From assembly GCA_035493835.1 (NCBI GenBank), contig DATJHO010000129.1:1-57103 (forward strand): 57,103 bases of DNA, written 5' to 3'. Below are positions 1 to 8,445 of the stretch, in pieces; position 1 is the stretch's first letter, and every line of letters starts with the position of its first letter. Position numbers and translations under genes: made by a program. This stretch comes from DASZTU01 sp035493835. GTDB taxonomy: Bacteria; Pseudomonadota; Alphaproteobacteria; Rhizobiales; Devosiaceae. Below the pieces are notes generated by a model. It did no database searches and had not been told where the DNA came from. It saw nothing but the letters and a program-made list of their open reading frames with translations.

Positions 1-1854
1 CAGGGGTTTGCCAATCACGGCCGAAAGCGCCCGGAAAATCGCCCAGTCCTCGCGGGCATCGCCTGGCGGAAAGACGGCTCGGTCGGCCATCTGGACCCGG
101 CCTTCCGTGTTGACGTAGGTGCCGCTCTTTTCGGTATAGGCCGCGCCCGGCAGGATAACGTCGGCGCGGTGCGCGCCTGCATCACCATGGGTGCCGATAT
201 AGACGACGAAGGCATCGCCCATTGCCTTAGTGTCGTACTCGTCGGCGCCCAGCAGGAACAGCACGTCCAGTTCGCCCTTGCCGGCGAGGCCGATCTGGTC
301 CGCCGAGCAGACGCCGCCATCGTGCGGCACGAACCCGATGTCGAGGCCGCCGACTCGCGCCGCCGCATTGTGCAGCATGGCAAAGCCGTTCCAGCCCTCT
401 TCGTTCTTGCCGCCATTGGCCGCGATGTGCGTTGCGAGCGCGATCACGTCGCGGCCCGGCTGCTTGCCGAGCTTTCCAAGCGACACCGCGCCTTCGCCAA
501 CGATCACCAGCGGCTTTTTCGCCTTGGCGAGCACCTCGCCGAAACCCCTGCCGGCGGCCACCTCGGCCAGCGGGTCGATGCCGGCGCCGAGATAGGAATA
601 GGGGTAGGTCAGATCGGCCTGCTCGCCGATCACCCCGATCGGCAGGCCCTTGTTCCGCCAGACCTTGCGGAGGCGCGCGTTCAGTACCGCTGCCTCGATG
701 CGCGGATTGGAGCCGACGATGAGGATGGCGTCCGCTTCCTCGATGCCCGCGATCGTGGGGTTGAAGATATAGGCGGCCCGCGGCATGCCGGGATCGATAC
801 CCGACATCGCCGGGCGGCAATCGGTCATGCCCGAGCCAAGCGCCGTCATCAGTTCCTTGAGCGCATACATGTCCTCGACGGCGGCAAGGTCGCCGGCGAT
901 CGCGCCGATGCGCTTGCCGTCCCTGCCCTTCACTGCCTCAGTGATGGCCGCGAAACCCTCGCTCCACGCCACGGGCCGTAATTTGCCGTCCTTGCGAACG
1001 TAGGGACGGTCGAGGCGCTGCGACTTGAGGCCATCCACGATGTGGCGGGTCTTGTCGGAGATCCACTCCTCATTGATTGCATCGTTGACGCGCGGGAGGA
1101 CGCGCATCACTTCCCTGCCCCGGCTGTCGACCCGGATGGAGGAACCAACCGCGTCCATCACGTCGACGGTCTCGGTCTTGACCAACTCCCACGGACGGGC
1201 GTTGAAGGCATAGGGCTTGCTGGTCAGCGCACCGACCGGGCAGAGATCGACCACATTGCCCTGCAACTCGCTGCTCAGCGCCCGCTCCAGATAGCTGGTG
1301 ATCTCGGCGTCTTCGCCTCGGCCCAACAGGCCCATCTCGCTGATACCGGCGACTTCCGTGGTGAAGCGCACGCAGCGCGTGCACAGAATGCACCGGTTCA
1401 TCGAGGTCTTGACCAGCGGCCCGAGATATTTGTCCTCGACGGCGCGCTTGTTCTCGTGGAAGCGGCTGGAGTCGACGCCATAGGCCATGGCCTGGTCCTG
1501 CAGGTCGCACTCGCCACCCTGATCGCAGATCGGGCAATCCAGCGGATGGTTGATGAGCAGGAACTCCATCACCCCTTCGCGGGCCTTCTTCACCATCGGC
1601 GTATTGGTGAACATTTCGGGCGGCTCGCCGTTCGGGCCGGGCCGCAAATCCTTGACGCCCATGGCGCAGGAAGCCTGCGGCTTTGGCGGGCCACCCTTCA
1701 CTTCGACCAGGCACATGCGGCAATTGCCGGCCACCGACAGGCGCTCGTGGTAACAGAAGCGCGGAATCTCGGCGCCGGCCGCCTCGGCCGCCTGCATCAG
1801 CGTGAAATAATCCGGCACCTCAACGAGCTTGCCGTCGACCTTGATGTTCGCCAT
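1..1854 (-). CDS. nuoG: NADH-quinone oxidoreductase subunit G (partial, 3' end beyond left edge)
   Basis: The iron-sulfur subunit of the peripheral arm of complex I, carrying electrons from NuoF toward NuoB. 618 codons are visible; the family is usually near 690 residues, so the C-terminus lies outside the window. The N-terminal ferredoxin-like domain has CYHERLSVAGNCRMC for a [2Fe-2S] cluster, then HPLDCPICDQGGECDLQD (His-Cys3 cluster), then NRCILCTRC and a later cysteine (NVVDLCPVGAL) for a [4Fe-4S] cluster. A molybdopterin-oxidoreductase-like domain follows. The start ATG gives the expected MANIKVDGK opening. It is the last nuo gene visible, about 90 bases after the small coiled-coil gene. 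Identification is firm. Confidence 0.96.
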   Translation of the reverse strand, partial: MANIKVDGKLVEVPDYFTLMQAAEAAGAEIPRFCYHERLSVAGNCRMCLVEVKGGPPKPQASCAMGVKDLRPGPNGEPPEMFTNTPMVKKAREGVMEFLLINHPLDCPICDQGGECDLQDQAMAYGVDSSRFHENKRAVEDKYLGPLVKTSMNRCILCTRCVRFTTEVAGISEMGLLGRGEDAEITSYLERALSSELQGNVVDLCPVGALTSKPYAFNARPWELVKTETVDVMDAVGSSIRVDSRGREVMRVLPRVNDAINEEWISDKTRHIVDGLKSQRLDRPYVRKDGKLRPVAWSEGFAAITEAVKGRDGKRIGAIAGDLAAVEDMYALKELMTALGSGMTDCRPAMSGIDPGMPRAAYIFNPTIAGIEEADAILIVGSNPRIEAAVLNARLRKVWRNKGLPIGVIGEQADLTYPYSYLGAGIDPLAEVAAGRGFGEVLAKAKKPLVIVGEGAVSLGKLGKQPGRDVIALATHIAANGGKNEEGWNGFAMLHNAAARVGGLDIGFVPHDGGVCSADQIGLAGKGELDVLFLLGADEYDTKAMGDAFVVYIGTHGDAGAHRADVILPGAAYTEKSGTYVNTEGRVQMADRAVFPPGDAREDWAIFRALSAVIGKPL

Positions 1855-1942
1855 GAGCCTTGCCTAACCACCCCCCTGGCCGTGCCAGAGCTTTAAATAT
1901 TCAAGTTACGACTCGTCCTGCTGTCGATATTCGCAGAGTGCA

Positions 1943-2143
1943 TCAGTTCACCGGCCCATAAAGGTCGAGGCGACGCTCGACGCGACCCTCAACTCTGTCG
2001 ATCCGCCGCTGCGCAACAACGAGCCCCTCCTGAGCACCGGTCAGACGAACCTTCAACTCGCGGACGTCCTCGAGCAGGAGATCGAACTTGTGCTCAATCC
2101 GCCTCAAGGCCGTCAGATCGCGATTGTCCGGTTCGTCGGCCAT
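1943..2143 (-). CDS. Small coiled-coil protein inside the nuo operon (66 aa)
   Basis: A 66-residue acidic/basic helical protein of unknown function. Residues 10-55 look like one continuous amphipathic helix or coiled coil (LRRIEHKFDLLLEDVRELK, then RIDRVEGRVERRLD), with no signal peptide or membrane segment. Its ATG begins 3 bases after the nuoF stop, and GGAG at the nuoF end serves as ribosome binding site, so it appears translationally coupled. It separates nuoF from nuoG. I do not recognise the family. The tight packing argues that it is real; its short length keeps confidence moderate. Confidence 0.6.
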   Translation of the reverse strand: MADEPDNRDLTALRRIEHKFDLLLEDVRELKVRLTGAQEGLVVAQRRIDRVEGRVERRLDLYGPVN

Positions 2144-2146
2144 CCC

Positions 2147-3454
2147 TTACTCCGCTGCCATCGAGGACACGGCGCCCTCGGGGTCGGCATTATAGGTATA
2201 GGCGTCGATGCGCTCTTCGATGACGTGCCGGAAGTTGCGAATAAGGCCCTGGATGGGCCAGGCCGCCGCATCGCCAAGCGCGCAGATGGTGTGGCCTTCG
2301 ACTTGCTTGGTGACTTCGAACAGCATGTCGATTTCGCGCTTCTCGGCGCGCCCCTCGACCATACGCGCCATCACGCGCATCATCCAGCCCGTACCCTCGC
2401 GACACGGCGTGCACTGGCCGCAGCTCTCATGCTTGTAGAAGGCCGCGAGCCGCCAGATTGCCTTGATAATGTCGGTCTGCTTGTCCATCACGATGACGGC
2501 GGCGGTGCCGAGCGAGGAGCCAACCTCGCGCAGGCCGTCGAAATCCATGATGGCATGCCGGATTTTTTCACCGGGGACGCAGGGAACCGATGCGCCGCCA
2601 GGGATGACCGCCAGCAGATTGTCCCAGCCGCCGCGAATGCCCCCGCAATGCTTCTCGATGATCTCCTCGAAGGTGACCCCCATGGCCTCTTCGAAGGTCG
2701 CCGGCTTATTGACGTGACCGGAAACGCACATCAGCTTGGTGCCGGTGTTGTTGGCCCGGCCGATCGAGGCGAACCACGCCCCACCGCGACGCAGGATCTC
2801 CGGCACGACGGCGATCGATTCGACGTTGTTCACCGTGGTCGGGCAGCCATAGACGCCCATCGCCGCCGGGAACGGGGGCTTCAGGCGCGGCTGGCCCTTC
2901 TTGCCCTCGAGGCTCTCGAGCAGTGCCGTCTCTTCGCCGCAGATATAGGCGCCGGCGCCATGGTGGACGATGATGTCGAAATCCCAGCCATGAATGTTGT
3001 CCCGCCCGATAAGTTTGGCGTCATAGGCTTCCTGAACGGCGACTTCGAGATGCTGGCGCTCGCGGATGAATTCGCCGCGGACGTAGATGATCGCGGTGTG
3101 CGCATCCATGGCACGGCTGGCAAGCAGCGCACCTTCGACCAGATGATGCGGATCGTGCCGCAGGATCTCGCGGTCCTTACAGGTGCCCGGCTCGGACTCG
3201 TCCGCATTGATGACGAGGTAATGCGGGCGGCCATCGGAGACCTTGGGCATGAAGGTCCATTTGAGGGCGGTCGGGAACCCTGCCCCGCCACGCCCGCGCA
3301 GACCCGAGCCCTTGACCTCGTTGGTGATCCAGTCGCGACCGCTTTCGATGAAGCCCTTGGTGCCGCTCCACGCCCCGCGCGCACGCGCGCCAGCGAGGTG
3401 CCAGTCATGCACGCCGTAGAGATTGGTGAAGATCCGGTCTTTATCTGCGAGCAT
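2147..3454 (-). CDS. nuoF: NADH-quinone oxidoreductase subunit F
   Basis: The NADH-oxidising, FMN-binding subunit of complex I. The glycine-rich FMN/NADH region GLRGRGGAGFPTALKW lies near residue 55, followed by VINADESEPGTCKDRE and a C-terminal [4Fe-4S] site with ESCGQCTPCREGTGW and a fourth cysteine in HTICALGDAAAWP. At 435 residues it has the usual family length. I chose the ATG at 3454 rather than the adjacent GTG at 3457 because GAGGTGA sits at proper spacing before the ATG. It starts 8 bases after nuoE ends. Confidence 0.96.
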   Translation of the reverse strand: MLADKDRIFTNLYGVHDWHLAGARARGAWSGTKGFIESGRDWITNEVKGSGLRGRGGAGFPTALKWTFMPKVSDGRPHYLVINADESEPGTCKDREILRHDPHHLVEGALLASRAMDAHTAIIYVRGEFIRERQHLEVAVQEAYDAKLIGRDNIHGWDFDIIVHHGAGAYICGEETALLESLEGKKGQPRLKPPFPAAMGVYGCPTTVNNVESIAVVPEILRRGGAWFASIGRANNTGTKLMCVSGHVNKPATFEEAMGVTFEEIIEKHCGGIRGGWDNLLAVIPGGASVPCVPGEKIRHAIMDFDGLREVGSSLGTAAVIVMDKQTDIIKAIWRLAAFYKHESCGQCTPCREGTGWMMRVMARMVEGRAEKREIDMLFEVTKQVEGHTICALGDAAAWPIQGLIRNFRHVIEERIDAYTYNADPEGAVSSMAAE

Positions 3455-3462
3455 CACTCACC

Positions 3463-4695
3463 TCACCGCGGCTTCTTGCCGAAGACGCGTTCATGTTCAC
3501 CGACGCCGCCGCGAGCCAGCGCGTCGGCCTGCGGCAGCCAGTTGTCGCGGGCCGCACGCCCGCGAAAGCCCAGTTCACCCTCGATCGCTGCGACCTGCTC
3601 CGGGGTCAATTTGGCCACCTGCTCCCAGGTGGTGATCCCCATGTCCTTCAACGCATTCTCGAGCACCGGCCCGATCCCGCCGATCTTCTTCAAATCGTCG
3701 CCAGGGCCAGCGGGGGCCTCGAAGAGCCGCTGCGGCCCCTTCTTGTTTGGCGCCTTGCCGGCGTTGACCTTGCCAGCGGGCGATTCCGCGCCGGTCGCGT
3801 CTTCGCGCATGGCCCTGTTCGGCTTGCCATTGGCGTTGGCGGCGGCATCAGCGTTCTTGCGCTCGTCCTCGGCCTTGGCCTCAGAGACCTTGGGTGCAGC
3901 GGCGGGCTCCTTGAGAGCCGGCGCCGCCTCCTCGGACACGGAAGCCTTTTTCCCGGGCGTGGTCGGCGCGGGCTCGTCCGCCTTGGCGGGCTCCGCCTTT
4001 GGCGCCGCCGGAGTTGCTGCAGCACCCGGGGCAGCAGCAGGAGTCGGCGGCGGCGGAAACGGCTTATAGGTGCGCTCGGCCGTGGGCTGTTCCAGCAGCG
4101 TCGTGGCGCCACCCTCGGCAGCCGAAGTGACGCGCTCGATCTGGGGACCCGGCTTGATGCTGTCGCCCCTGCCCGCCTCGAACGCATCGAGAATTTCCTC
4201 GAAGCGCTCGACCGTCAGATCCTCATAGGTGTCGTTGCCGATCATGATCATCGGCGCGTTCACGCAGGCCCCGAGGCACTCGACCTCTTCCCAGCTCAGC
4301 GTCCCCGCCTCATTGGTCGTCAGCGGTTCGTGGCTGATGCGATGCTCGCAGACCGCCCTGAGGTCCTCGGCTCCCCGCAGCATGCAGGGGGTCGTGCCGC
4401 AAATCTGCACGTGAGCCCTGGTGCCAGCCGGCTTGAGCAGGAACTGGGTATAAAAGGTCGCAACTTCAAGCACGCGGATATAGGCCATGCCCAGCATGTT
4501 GGCGACCGTCTCGATGGCCGCACGGCTGATCCAGCCTTCCTGCTCCTGGGCACGCCACAGCAGCGGAATGACCGCCGATTGCTGCCGGCCCAGCGGGTAT
4601 TCCGCCATTTTCACCTGAGCCCAGCGGAAATTCTCCTCGCTGAAGGAGAAGCTTCCCGGCTGGACGACTGCGTCTGCTAAGCGACGAACCGACAT
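3463..4695 (-). CDS. nuoE: NADH-quinone oxidoreductase subunit E with C-terminal extension
   Basis: The [2Fe-2S] thioredoxin-fold subunit that pairs with NuoF. The conserved core is residues 1-200, with cluster cysteines in QICGTTPCML and ECLGACVNAPM. It is 410 residues, much longer than the E. coli form of about 166. After the core comes a low-complexity Ala/Pro/Lys/Glu linker (about 225-335), then a small helix-hairpin-like domain (DDLKKIGGIGPVLENAL to the end) resembling the helical DNA-binding fold found at the end of some Hyphomicrobiales NuoE proteins. The start ATG overlaps the upstream stop as TGATG, indicating translational coupling. Confidence 0.94.
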   Translation of the reverse strand: MSVRRLADAVVQPGSFSFSEENFRWAQVKMAEYPLGRQQSAVIPLLWRAQEQEGWISRAAIETVANMLGMAYIRVLEVATFYTQFLLKPAGTRAHVQICGTTPCMLRGAEDLRAVCEHRISHEPLTTNEAGTLSWEEVECLGACVNAPMIMIGNDTYEDLTVERFEEILDAFEAGRGDSIKPGPQIERVTSAAEGGATTLLEQPTAERTYKPFPPPPTPAAAPGAAATPAAPKAEPAKADEPAPTTPGKKASVSEEAAPALKEPAAAPKVSEAKAEDERKNADAAANANGKPNRAMREDATGAESPAGKVNAGKAPNKKGPQRLFEAPAGPGDDLKKIGGIGPVLENALKDMGITTWEQVAKLTPEQVAAIEGELGFRGRAARDNWLPQADALARGGVGEHERVFGKKPR

Positions 4696-5114
4696 CAGGA
4701 ACCAACCTCCGGCCGCCGCGACCGCTTGGCGGCAGCCTCCAGAAACGCCGCCCGGTCGCGCAGCAAGGCGCTTTCGAGCAGCTCAACCACATGGCGCTCC
4801 AGCCGGGTCGCGAAATAAGCCCCAAAGAGCGCCGGCAGCACCATCAGCACGGACGCTTCGAGCTGGGTCGCGGGATAGGCCTTCATCACCTCACCCTCGA
4901 GCGCCACCGCGGGCACGAACATGAGGCTGAAGATGGCGCTGCGGATCAGCGCGGCAATCATCACCGCCCAGTAGAACCGGCTGGCGCCGCCGCGGAAATT
5001 CTGCGGCTTGCACCGGCGCACCAACGCCACGCCGAAATCCATGACGGCCCCAATGGCGATGCAGATCAACGGAAAGAGCAGCATCAATAAAAAGTTAGGT
5101 ACTACGCTGCTCAC
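4695..5114 (-). CDS. Predicted membrane protein between nuoD and nuoE (139 aa)
   Basis: An unrecognised membrane protein. Hydrophobic stretches at about residues 7-30, 47-70 and 88-105 suggest three membrane segments, followed by a charged C-terminal helix with ERHVVELLESALLRDR. Its GTG start overlaps the nuoD stop by four bases (GTGA) and its stop overlaps the nuoE start (TGATG), so it is embedded in and translationally coupled to the complex I operon. It is none of the 14 standard Nuo subunits. A role in complex I assembly or a lineage-specific accessory subunit is an inference from position only. Confidence 0.75.
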   Translation of the reverse strand: MSSVVPNFLLMLLFPLICIAIGAVMDFGVALVRRCKPQNFRGGASRFYWAVMIAALIRSAIFSLMFVPAVALEGEVMKAYPATQLEASVLMVLPALFGAYFATRLERHVVELLESALLRDRAAFLEAAAKRSRRPEVGS

Positions 5115-6301
5115 CGGTCAACCTCACCGAAGACGATATCAAGAGAACCCAGAATGGCGGAAACGTCCGCCAGCATGTGGCCACGGCAAAGGAAGTCCAT
5201 TGCCGAAAGATGGGCGAAGCCCGGCGCCCTGATCTTGCACCGATAGGGCCGGTTCGTTCCGTCCGACACGAGGTAGACACCGAACTCGCCCTTGGGTGCT
5301 TCGACCGCGGCATAAACCTCGCCGGCCGGCACCTTGTAACCTTCAGTATAGAGCTTGAAGTGATGGATCAGCGCTTCCATGGACTGCTTCATCTCGCCAC
5401 GCTTGGGCGGCACGACCTTGCCGTCGGTCGAGGAGACCGGCCCCTTCCCCTCCGGCGAATTGAGCAGGGCAATGCACTGCCGCATGATCCGGACCGACTG
5501 GCGCATTTCGTCCATGCGCACGAGGTAGCGGTCGTAGCAGTCGCCATTCTTGCCGACCGGAATGTCGAAATCGAGCCGGTCGTAGCACTCATAGGGCTGC
5601 GCCTTGCGCAGGTCCCAGGCAGCGCCCGAGCCGCGGATCATGACGCCCGAAAAACCCCATTTCCAGGCGTCTTCCAGCGACACCACGCCGATATCGGCAT
5701 TGCGCTGCATGTAGATGCGGTTGCCGGTGAGCAGCAACTCAAGGTCATCGAGCACGGTCAGGAACGGATCGCAGAACGCCTCGATGTCGTCGATCAGCGC
5801 CTGCGGCAGGTCCTGGTGCACACCACCCGGACGGAAGAACGCCGCGTGCATGCGGCTGCCCGATGCGCGCTCGTAAAAGATCATGAGCTTTTCGCGCTCA
5901 TCGAAGCCCCAGAGCGGCGGGGTCAGCGCGCCGACGTCGAGCGCCTGCGTCGTGGTGTTGAGGATATGACTCAGCAAGCGGCCGATCTCGGAATAAAGCA
6001 CCCGGATCAGTTGGCCACGGAACGGCACTTCGAGACCGAGCAGCTTTTCCACCGCCAGCGCGAAGGCGTGCTCCTGATTCATCGGCGCGACGTAATCGAG
6101 CCGGTCGAAATAGGGCACCGCCTGCAAATACGTCTTGTATTCGATCAGCTTTTCGGTGCCACGATGCAGGAGGCCGATATGCGGATCGACCCGCTCGACT
6201 ATCTCGCCATCGAGCTCCAGCACCAGGCGCAAGACGCCGTGGGCGGAAGGATGCTGGGGACCGAAGTTGATGGTGAAGGTCCTGAGTTCCGCTTCGCTCA
6301 T
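5111..6301 (-). CDS. nuoD: NADH-quinone oxidoreductase subunit D
   Basis: The 49-kDa-type subunit lining the quinone pocket of complex I. It opens with the family signature NFGPQHPSAHGVLRLVLE, followed by HIGLLHRGTEKLIEYKTY, and ends with AILGSLDIVFGEVDR, the typical C-terminus whose final Arg is conserved. At 396 residues it is full length. It is separate from nuoC, unlike the fused nuoCD of enterobacteria. Start and stop both overlap neighbours (TGATG with nuoC, GTGA with the membrane protein gene). Confidence 0.97.
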   Translation of the reverse strand: MSEAELRTFTINFGPQHPSAHGVLRLVLELDGEIVERVDPHIGLLHRGTEKLIEYKTYLQAVPYFDRLDYVAPMNQEHAFALAVEKLLGLEVPFRGQLIRVLYSEIGRLLSHILNTTTQALDVGALTPPLWGFDEREKLMIFYERASGSRMHAAFFRPGGVHQDLPQALIDDIEAFCDPFLTVLDDLELLLTGNRIYMQRNADIGVVSLEDAWKWGFSGVMIRGSGAAWDLRKAQPYECYDRLDFDIPVGKNGDCYDRYLVRMDEMRQSVRIMRQCIALLNSPEGKGPVSSTDGKVVPPKRGEMKQSMEALIHHFKLYTEGYKVPAGEVYAAVEAPKGEFGVYLVSDGTNRPYRCKIRAPGFAHLSAMDFLCRGHMLADVSAILGSLDIVFGEVDR

Positions 6302-6918
6302 CAGTTCTTCGCCTTCTCGTCGCCCGGCAACACGTAATCTGTACCTTCCCAGGGTGACAAATAGTCGAAGCTGCGGAACTCCTGCGCGAGCTTGACGGGT
6401 TCGTAGACCACTCGCTTGAGTTCTTCGTCGTAGCGCACCTCGACGAAGCCGGTCAGCGGGAAATCCTTCCGGAGGGGATAGCCGTCAAAGCCGTAGTCGG
6501 TCAGCAGCCGCCTCAGGTCCGGATGGCCGGAAAACAGGATCCCGTAAAGATCGTAGGCTTCGCGCTCGAACCAGTCGGCGCCGGGGAAGATCGGCGTAAT
6601 GCTCGGCACCGGCGTTACATCGTCGGTGGAAAGCTTCACCCTGATCCGCAAATTCCGATAGGGGCTCAGCAGGTGATAGACCACCTCGAAGCGCTCCGCC
6701 CGGCCGGGATAGTCGACGCCGCACACGTCGATGATCGACACGAACCGGCAGTCGGGATCCTCGCGCAAAAAGCGTACGACATCGATAATCGCCTCGCGGC
6801 GCGCCACCAGCGTCAGCTCGCGCACGGCGACGAACTGGCTCAGCAGGCTGGCGCCCAGCTTGTCAGCGAGATAGGCGCCCAGCTCGGTGAGCGTCGTTTC
6901 AAGTGCTGCCTGATCCAT
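6301..6918 (-). CDS. nuoC: NADH-quinone oxidoreductase subunit C
   Basis: The 30-kDa-type subunit of the peripheral arm, docking with NuoD. The signature EREAYDLYGILFSGHPDLRR is followed by LLTDYGFDGYPLRKDFPL. Its 205 residues match the family. The ATG lies 3 bases after the nuoB stop, and the stop overlaps the nuoD start (TGATG). Confidence 0.96.
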   Translation of the reverse strand: MDQAALETTLTELGAYLADKLGASLLSQFVAVRELTLVARREAIIDVVRFLREDPDCRFVSIIDVCGVDYPGRAERFEVVYHLLSPYRNLRIRVKLSTDDVTPVPSITPIFPGADWFEREAYDLYGILFSGHPDLRRLLTDYGFDGYPLRKDFPLTGFVEVRYDEELKRVVYEPVKLAQEFRSFDYLSPWEGTDYVLPGDEKAKN

Positions 6919-6921
6919 CGC

Positions 6922-7503
6922 CTACCTTTCGATCGTACCGGTGCGGCGGATCTTTTTTTGCAGCAGCAGCAGCCCGTAAAGCAGCGCCTCTGCGGTCGGC
7001 GGGCAACCCGGCACGTAAATATCGACCGGCACAACGCGGTCGCACCCACGCACGACCGAATAGGAATAGTGGTAATACCCGCCGCCATTAGCGCAACTGC
7101 CCATCGAGACCACGTAGCGCGGCTCCGGCATCTGGTCGTAGACCTTGCGCAGCGCAGGGGCCATCTTGTTGGTCAGGGTGCCCGCAACGATCATCACGTC
7201 GGACTGCCGCGGCGAGGCGCGGGGCGCGAGACCGAATCGCTCGACATCGTAGCGCGGCATCGAAACCTGGATCATTTCGACGGCGCAGCAGGCAAGACCA
7301 AAGGTCATCCACATCAACGAGCCCGTACGAGCCCAGTTGATCAGGTCATCGGTCGCTGTGACGATGAACCCCTTGTCGGCCAACTCGTCATTGATCTGCA
7401 TGAAGAACGGGTCGTCGGCGCCAATCGGCTTGTTTGTCCGGGGGTCGATAATCCCCTTGGGGGCCGGTGCGACCAGCGTACCCGTGTTCTCGCTCAATCC
7501 CAT
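6922..7503 (-). CDS. nuoB: NADH-quinone oxidoreductase subunit B
   Basis: Carries cluster N2, the last iron-sulfur centre before quinone. The ligands are visible: the paired cysteines in FGLACCAVEMI, then GSCANGGGYY, then VPGCPPTAEAL. I placed the start at the ATG at 7503 (MGLSENTGTL, 193 aa) because GGAAGGGGG precedes it; an ATG at 7524 would add seven residues. Either start lies inside the end of nuoA (10-base overlap for the chosen start), so translation is coupled. Confidence 0.95.
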   Translation of the reverse strand: MGLSENTGTLVAPAPKGIIDPRTNKPIGADDPFFMQINDELADKGFIVTATDDLINWARTGSLMWMTFGLACCAVEMIQVSMPRYDVERFGLAPRASPRQSDVMIVAGTLTNKMAPALRKVYDQMPEPRYVVSMGSCANGGGYYHYSYSVVRGCDRVVPVDIYVPGCPPTAEALLYGLLLLQKKIRRTGTIER

Positions 7504-7859
7504 TCCAATGCCCCCTTCCGCCATTCGTAGACAAAGCCGACGGTCAGAACGCCGAGAAAGATCATCACCGACCAGAAGCCGAACCAGCCAACATCCTTGA
7601 AGGCCACGGCCCAGGGGAACAGGAAGGCGACTTCCAGGTCGAAGATGATGAACAGGATCGACACCAGGTAAAACCGGATGTCGAACTTCATGCGCGCGTC
7701 GTCGAAGGCATCAAACCCGCATTCGTAGGCCGAGACCTTTTCAGGATCAGGTCGCCTCACGGCAATGATGAAGGGCGCCGCCAGCAGCGACAGCCCAATC
7801 ACGCCCGCAAGTCCGATGAAGAGGACTATCGGCAAGTAATTGCTGAGCAAATCAGTCAT
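7494..7859 (-). CDS. nuoA: NADH-quinone oxidoreductase subunit A
   Basis: A small membrane-arm subunit next to the quinone site. It has 121 residues, the usual length, with three hydrophobic helices (about 8-30, 62-82, 90-110) and the conserved loop KVSAYECGFDAFDDARMKF between the first two. The start MTDLLSNYLP was chosen over longer in-frame options for length and family match. GGAGGAG lies about 15 bases upstream, slightly far. It is the first gene of the operon. Confidence 0.95.
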   Translation of the reverse strand: MTDLLSNYLPIVLFIGLAGVIGLSLLAAPFIIAVRRPDPEKVSAYECGFDAFDDARMKFDIRFYLVSILFIIFDLEVAFLFPWAVAFKDVGWFGFWSVMIFLGVLTVGFVYEWRKGALEWD

Positions 7860-8445
7860 ATTCAGCCTAGCTGCTCCTCCAGTCAGACGGGCCGTCAAGA
7901 CAAGGCTCAGCGGGCAACTTTAGCGCGCGAACCAACCCTTGATGAGACAGGTACGGCTTAGCTCGTCCCCACTTCGGATTCAAGGAAAAGAAAATACGAC
8001 CATTCCAGTCGGCAATCGTTCGAAAACCACGGCGGCAAAAGGTGTTGAAGCAGAAACTTGACCTTGGCACAGGCTCGAACAAAAGGCGTAGCTCGTGGCA
8101 AACCTTGGTGTGCTAGCGCACGACATTCAAAAGAGTAACTGTCTTGCGCTCTTGGTAATTTCGTCGTGGAGCCGGGGGGACTGCACCAAGAAACTTGGCC
8201 GTCCAAATTGCTCATTTCTGTCGCGGCGCATTTGCCGCCATGACACAAGCGCAGTGGGGGGCCGTTACTTGTCCGAAGCAACTCGACCGAATGGGACATC
8301 AGCTCCTGACTGGAACCGCGTCCAATCGTCTAGGCGAACTCGTGTGCCGAGGGACAAACAAACAGCGCGTCCATTTGCGAATCAGGGCCCCTCGACTTGA
8401 GGCGATCAGGCCAGGAACGGGAGCCCCTGATTGCGGCGGCCCTGC
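7860..8445. other. Gene-free stretch upstream of nuoA
   Basis: About 590 bases with no credible gene. It must hold the nuo promoter, but no box is clear enough to call. Base composition is visibly less GC-rich than the flanks. Short open frames on both strands lack ribosome binding sites and family features. The left-facing porin gene ends at its right side. A spaced inverted repeat (AATCAGGG near 8380, CCCTGATT near 8428) could fold downstream of the porin gene. Confidence 0.5.

Noticed and set aside
2090..4069. A 659-codon open frame on the plus strand opposite nuoF and nuoE
   Set aside because: It is antisense to well-identified genes, has no family features, and reflects the codon bias of GC-rich DNA.
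7958..8299. Possible small genes in the nuoA upstream gap
   Set aside because: Frames on both strands overlap each other, lack ribosome binding sites and show no protein-like composition.
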